NCBI RefSeq assembly: GCF_000003815.2
Contig: NC_049979.1
Location: 28,638,249-28,702,248, forward strand
Direction: 5' to 3'
Source of the DNA: Branchiostoma floridae
Taxonomy: Eukaryota; Chordata; Leptocardii; Amphioxiformes; Branchiostomatidae
DNA: 64,000 nt
The notes below the pieces were generated by a model, which did not search any database, was not told where the DNA came from, and saw nothing but the letters and a program-made list of their open reading frames with translations. The translations under genes were made by a program, and so were the position numbers. The number at the start of each line of letters is the position of its first letter. Positions within the stretch are counted from its first letter, which is position 1. Positions 61,001-64,000 of this stretch are shown one piece after another.

Positions 61001-63229
61001 GTGACAGCGGCTGTGGAAGGGAAATTGACCACAACGAGTTTGTGATCAGAATCAACGATTCACCGTTCAAAACATTTGAACAGGTGATGTTTCAGATTTG
61101 AATAGAATATGGCTTATTAGAGTAGCGCGTTTAACTACAGTTTTATATCAATAAACACGTTGTTCCTCATTGTAATGTATGCAATGTCTTATCTATTGTA
61201 AAGCTTGTGGCAAAGGAAGGCAACATGATTTGATAGAAGCGGTGGCGATATTAAAGGATATATATGGCCTCCTCCATCAAGGGAATAAGGGAATATTAAC
61301 CATAATGATAATGTAATTGCATTCCTAATCAAATGGCTATAGTGTCATCACATCATGGCTTTCAAAACAATATTGGCATTGGTATATCCAGAACAAAGTG
61401 GATGGTAATTGACAGAAATTTCCTCTCCACGATGAACTTTCATATTTCAGATCTTTATTTCATTATTACCTTTGCCAGAATGGCTAAGGTTATGTTTTCG
61501 CCTTGTTTGTCTGTTTGTCCCGATGTCTGTACGTTAACAGCATAACTCGAGAAGACTTCGATGGATGCTGATGATATTTGGTAGGTGGGTAGGGATCGAG
61601 AAAACGAAGGGGGAGTTCGATAATGGGCCCCCAAGCTTGCTAAGGTACTGCAGCAGAACCTCCATGTTTGATATATCGCGTTCTGGACACGCTGCGGTCA
61701 TGATTTTTGAACTGTAGACAGTCCTTGGGGCAGAGAGTAGATGCTGCGACCCCCTAGCGATTTTTTTTGAACTGCAGGCGCCGGTTTCCGTTCAAACTTT
61801 GGACGAGAAAAATTGAAGAACGTGTTGACGGATCGTCATGATGTTTGGTATGTAGATGGAATGAGTGATGACGTACATGATGGAATACTAATTATGCAAA
61901 TCAACAGTTTATTTGCATAATTAATGAGGAAAGTTTATAAATCCACTGCATTCCATGATAGGACTTTCAAACTTGTCACATATGTAGCTGAGAAAGAGAG
62001 AAATGTCAATAGATATAAATTATGCAAATGACGACCTAATTTGCATAAATAATGGGAAAATGTGAACGTGTTGATGGATGGACCTGATTTTTGGTATGTA
62101 GATAGCCTAAGTGAAGACTAACATGATGAAATACTAATTAGGCAAATTAACAGCTAATTTGCATAATCAATGAGGGAAGTTTATAAATACACTGTCTCTG
62201 CTTGGACGTGTCTTATTGACAGCTGGTTTTTCATCTGCGTTGATATCAATATGGCGTACATCTTCCATAATAAATAACATGGCGTTACGGGTTACTACTT
62301 GGCCATTCAAGTCGCTACAGTATGTTGGCTCTAGCTCTCTATGGAAATTTCCATGTCTTCACAGGATGTTGGCCAGAAGGTGAACTTAACCGTTGTTAAC
62401 AGTGTATCTTTGAGAAGAATACAGACGACAGACAATGGGACAAGAAAACTTAATTACTCACAATGGCTACTATCTCGAAACAACTCCATATTGAGCTATT
62501 TGCTCCCAAGACACGAGATGCTGAAAATTTGGAACGCCGAAATAAAGAAATTAGATCTTAACATCACAACCACATACTCCATGCACAGAACAACGCATCA
62601 GGTTACAAGGTGAGTAAATAATTAAGCAAGAAATCACTGTTATAATGTGGCTGATTTTAGAAGAAAAGTAAAAAGTTATGTGATATCTAAACCTAGATAT
62701 GTCATTTCAATGCAAGTGACATTAATGTTAATCCACAATGACGATCAAGTAAGAAATATGAAAATAAAAACAGACCTGAACTCTGCTACCCCATACTTTA
62801 GCGAACTGTACATGTATATAAACCGATAGTCGTTTTCTGTTCCCCCTGTTTCTGTTTCAACTGGTGGTAGGGTGGCAAGGTAGTCTTTAATAATTAGTAT
62901 GTTCAAGAGAGATCGAGGTTTAACAAACCATTTTCCTTCTGTTCAGGTTGTGGAATGACACCCTCAAAGCTTCTAAAGGTCTCCCGACTGCTGGGCTCTG
63001 CACCTTCAGTCTTGCCACCACGTTCTGTGATGTCATCACTTTATACGGCTTCTACCCTTTCAAACACGATGTCCACAACAGAACGCTGCGTTACAACTAT
63101 TACTCGAAGAAATCCGTCAAACACAATATCAACAAAAGTAAAGTTCACAATTTTTTTCGTGAGAACAATTTATTCAAATCATTGTACAATTTAGGAGCTA
63201 TCATGATGGTTACAGACTTTTGTACATGA
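58087..63229 (+). CDS. ST8SIA: ST8-type alpha-2,8-sialyltransferase (317 aa, five exons)
   Basis: Exons 58087-58199, 59776-59850, 60846-61083, 62365-62609 and 62947-63229 join with consistent phases to exactly 318 codons with stop. Residues ~13-33 form the type II Golgi signal anchor ([18 protein letters not shown]). The stem includes [11 protein letters not shown], comparable to the W-x-FN-x-T segment of vertebrate ST8s. Sialylmotif L starts at C105: [20 protein letters not shown]. Sialylmotif S is at 237-259: [16 protein letters not shown]. Motif VS is H291-x4-E296. Motif III, normally HYY[DE], reads NYYS at 274-277. The enzyme would transfer sialic acid from CMP-sialate onto glycans in the Golgi. 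It is shorter than vertebrate members (about 350-380 aa). Which ST8SIA member it matches cannot be told here; introns 1 and 2 carry MITEs. Confidence 0.92.
58956..59392 (+). mobile_element. hAT-like MITE, family 1 (best copy)
   Basis: 437 bp bounded by a perfect 8-bp duplication GGTTGGAT at 58948-58955 and 59393-59400. Termini are TATGGCTGGGTACCGGTAC and GTACCGGTACCCACTCCTA. Inside intron 1 of the ST8 gene. No transposase coding is present, so it depends on another element. Confidence 0.9.
60298..60690. mobile_element. TA-flanked MITE carrying CCAAT module, copy 2
   Basis: CACCTTTCTCACGCGGCGGC and its complement GCCGCCGCGTGAGAAAGGTG are perfect ends; TA dinucleotides flank. Interior has ATTAGCAGTTCGACCAATGG and ATCGACCAATAA. 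In intron 2 of the ST8 gene. Confidence 0.9.
61480..62200 (+). repeat. Dispersed repeat with paired octamer-like motifs
   Basis: Begins ATTACCTTTGCCAGAATGGC (also at 30583), and holds three AATTATGCAAAT...ATTTGCATAAT pairs near 61890, 62020 and 62135. In ST8 intron 3. Confidence 0.7.
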
Positions 63230-63239
63230 CTATACGAGT

Positions 63240-64000
63240 AGTTGCTACCCTTATCTATGGCTGTGGCTACAGTCAGATCTCAAGTGGGTAACACAAGTAT
63301 ATATATACGTAGTCGAGATGACCAAAAAGACAGGCAAACGAATGTTCATGTTCAGAAGATTAAAAGCTTTTGGCCTCACACTGCCTGATCTTGTTGCGGT
63401 ATACTATCGGTTTATCCGGCCAGTGCTGGAGTACTGCGTACCTGTCTGGCATCATAGCCCCACCAACAAGCAAACAGCAGCCATTGAACAAGTGCAGAAG
63501 CGAGCATTACGCATCATCCTTGGACGAGCCTCTCCAGACTACAACACAGCACTCCATATATGTAACCTAGAGAGACTTGCTAGCAGAAGAGATAACCTGT
63601 GTGTCAAGTTTGCAGACAGCATGGCAGCATCAGAAAGAACTGTTGATTTAGTACTTAGTCCTTCCAAGGGACTAACGCATGGACGGTCACTGAGAAATTA
63701 GAACAAACTAGCATTACCAGCTTATAGAACTGTCTGATTTTCCAATAGTCCAGTGCCATCTTGTCATGATTACTGCTGTACATCCTCAATTCCATGAAGT
63801 GAAGACCTAGTCAATTCCGAATTTTAACCTATGAGATTATATGAGATTATGTCATACTATGTAAATACTTTTTAAAATGTTTTTTAAAAATGTGTAATAT
63901 CTGTGATATGTAATGCAAGAGCAACAACATGATGTAGTGCAATACTGTTTTGTAAAGAGGGCTTAATTCAGCCATTGCCTGCCACGCCTTTTTACCAAAT
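63240..64000 (+). mobile_element. 3' part of a non-LTR retrotransposon (reverse transcriptase C-terminus)
   Basis: Frame 63318-63701 encodes the thumb region after the reverse transcriptase: FRRLKAFGLTLPDLVAVYYR, FIRPVLEYCVPVWH, EQVQKRALRIILG, LERLASRRDNLCVKF. The A-D catalytic motifs are absent, so this is 5'-truncated. The 3' UTR runs past the window edge. Confidence 0.85.

Overview
This window reads as a draft chordate genome segment, most likely a lancelet (Branchiostoma) scaffold. The reasons are intron-rich metazoan genes with GT-AG introns, an NHL membrane protein of a style I associate with lancelets, single-copy PNPT1 and ST8 sialyltransferase genes, a very high load of short TIR elements, and one 100-N assembly gap. 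The species call is inference from gene style; no database was searched.

Layout, left to right. PNPT1 (minus) enters from the left edge and begins at 5776; eight coding exons could be joined in frame. After a 1.25 kb divergent spacer lies a large plus-strand gene (7027-15447) encoding about 2,007 aa: a ubiquitin-interacting motif, a GlnD/DUF294-like nucleotidyltransferase core, a long TPR array and a helical, ARM-like C-terminus. An intronless EDG-like class A GPCR follows at 18606-19796. The stretch 19.8-27.3 kb is repeats: MITEs and a direct duplication carrying a mariner/pogo-like TIR element. At 27334-34796 (minus) a five-exon gene encodes a type II membrane protein with a C-terminal NHL propeller.

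From 35.7 to 43.6 kb two copies of a ~3.5 kb block stand in tandem. The second ends inside, and the first carries a broken copy of, the last exon of a remarkable minus-strand gene at 43434-47195. That gene encodes a secreted protein resembling the bacterial iminophenyl-pyruvate dimer synthase family (VioB/RebD/StaD), with FPRLHFAG near its N-terminus and a ferritin-like domain (EMYH, DQGEGG). Its frame is broken by one TAA at codon 127 in this sequence.

A Ly6/uPAR GPI-anchored protein gene (50855-55020, minus) follows. Its first intron holds, on the opposite strand, duplicated CCAAT-box promoter-like modules and a 49-aa signal-peptide ORF. A complete five-exon ST8-type sialyltransferase gene (58087-63229, plus) and the 3' part of a non-LTR retrotransposon close the window.

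The exon models of the NTase-TPR, NHL, ferritin-like, Ly6 and ST8 genes each sum to an exact multiple of three with matching splice phases, which is the main support for them. The genes do not form an obvious pathway; each appears independently transcribed. Most sequence between genes is explained by non-autonomous DNA transposons (hAT-like with 8-bp duplications, TA- and TTAA-flanked types), tRNA-derived SINEs and LINE remnants.
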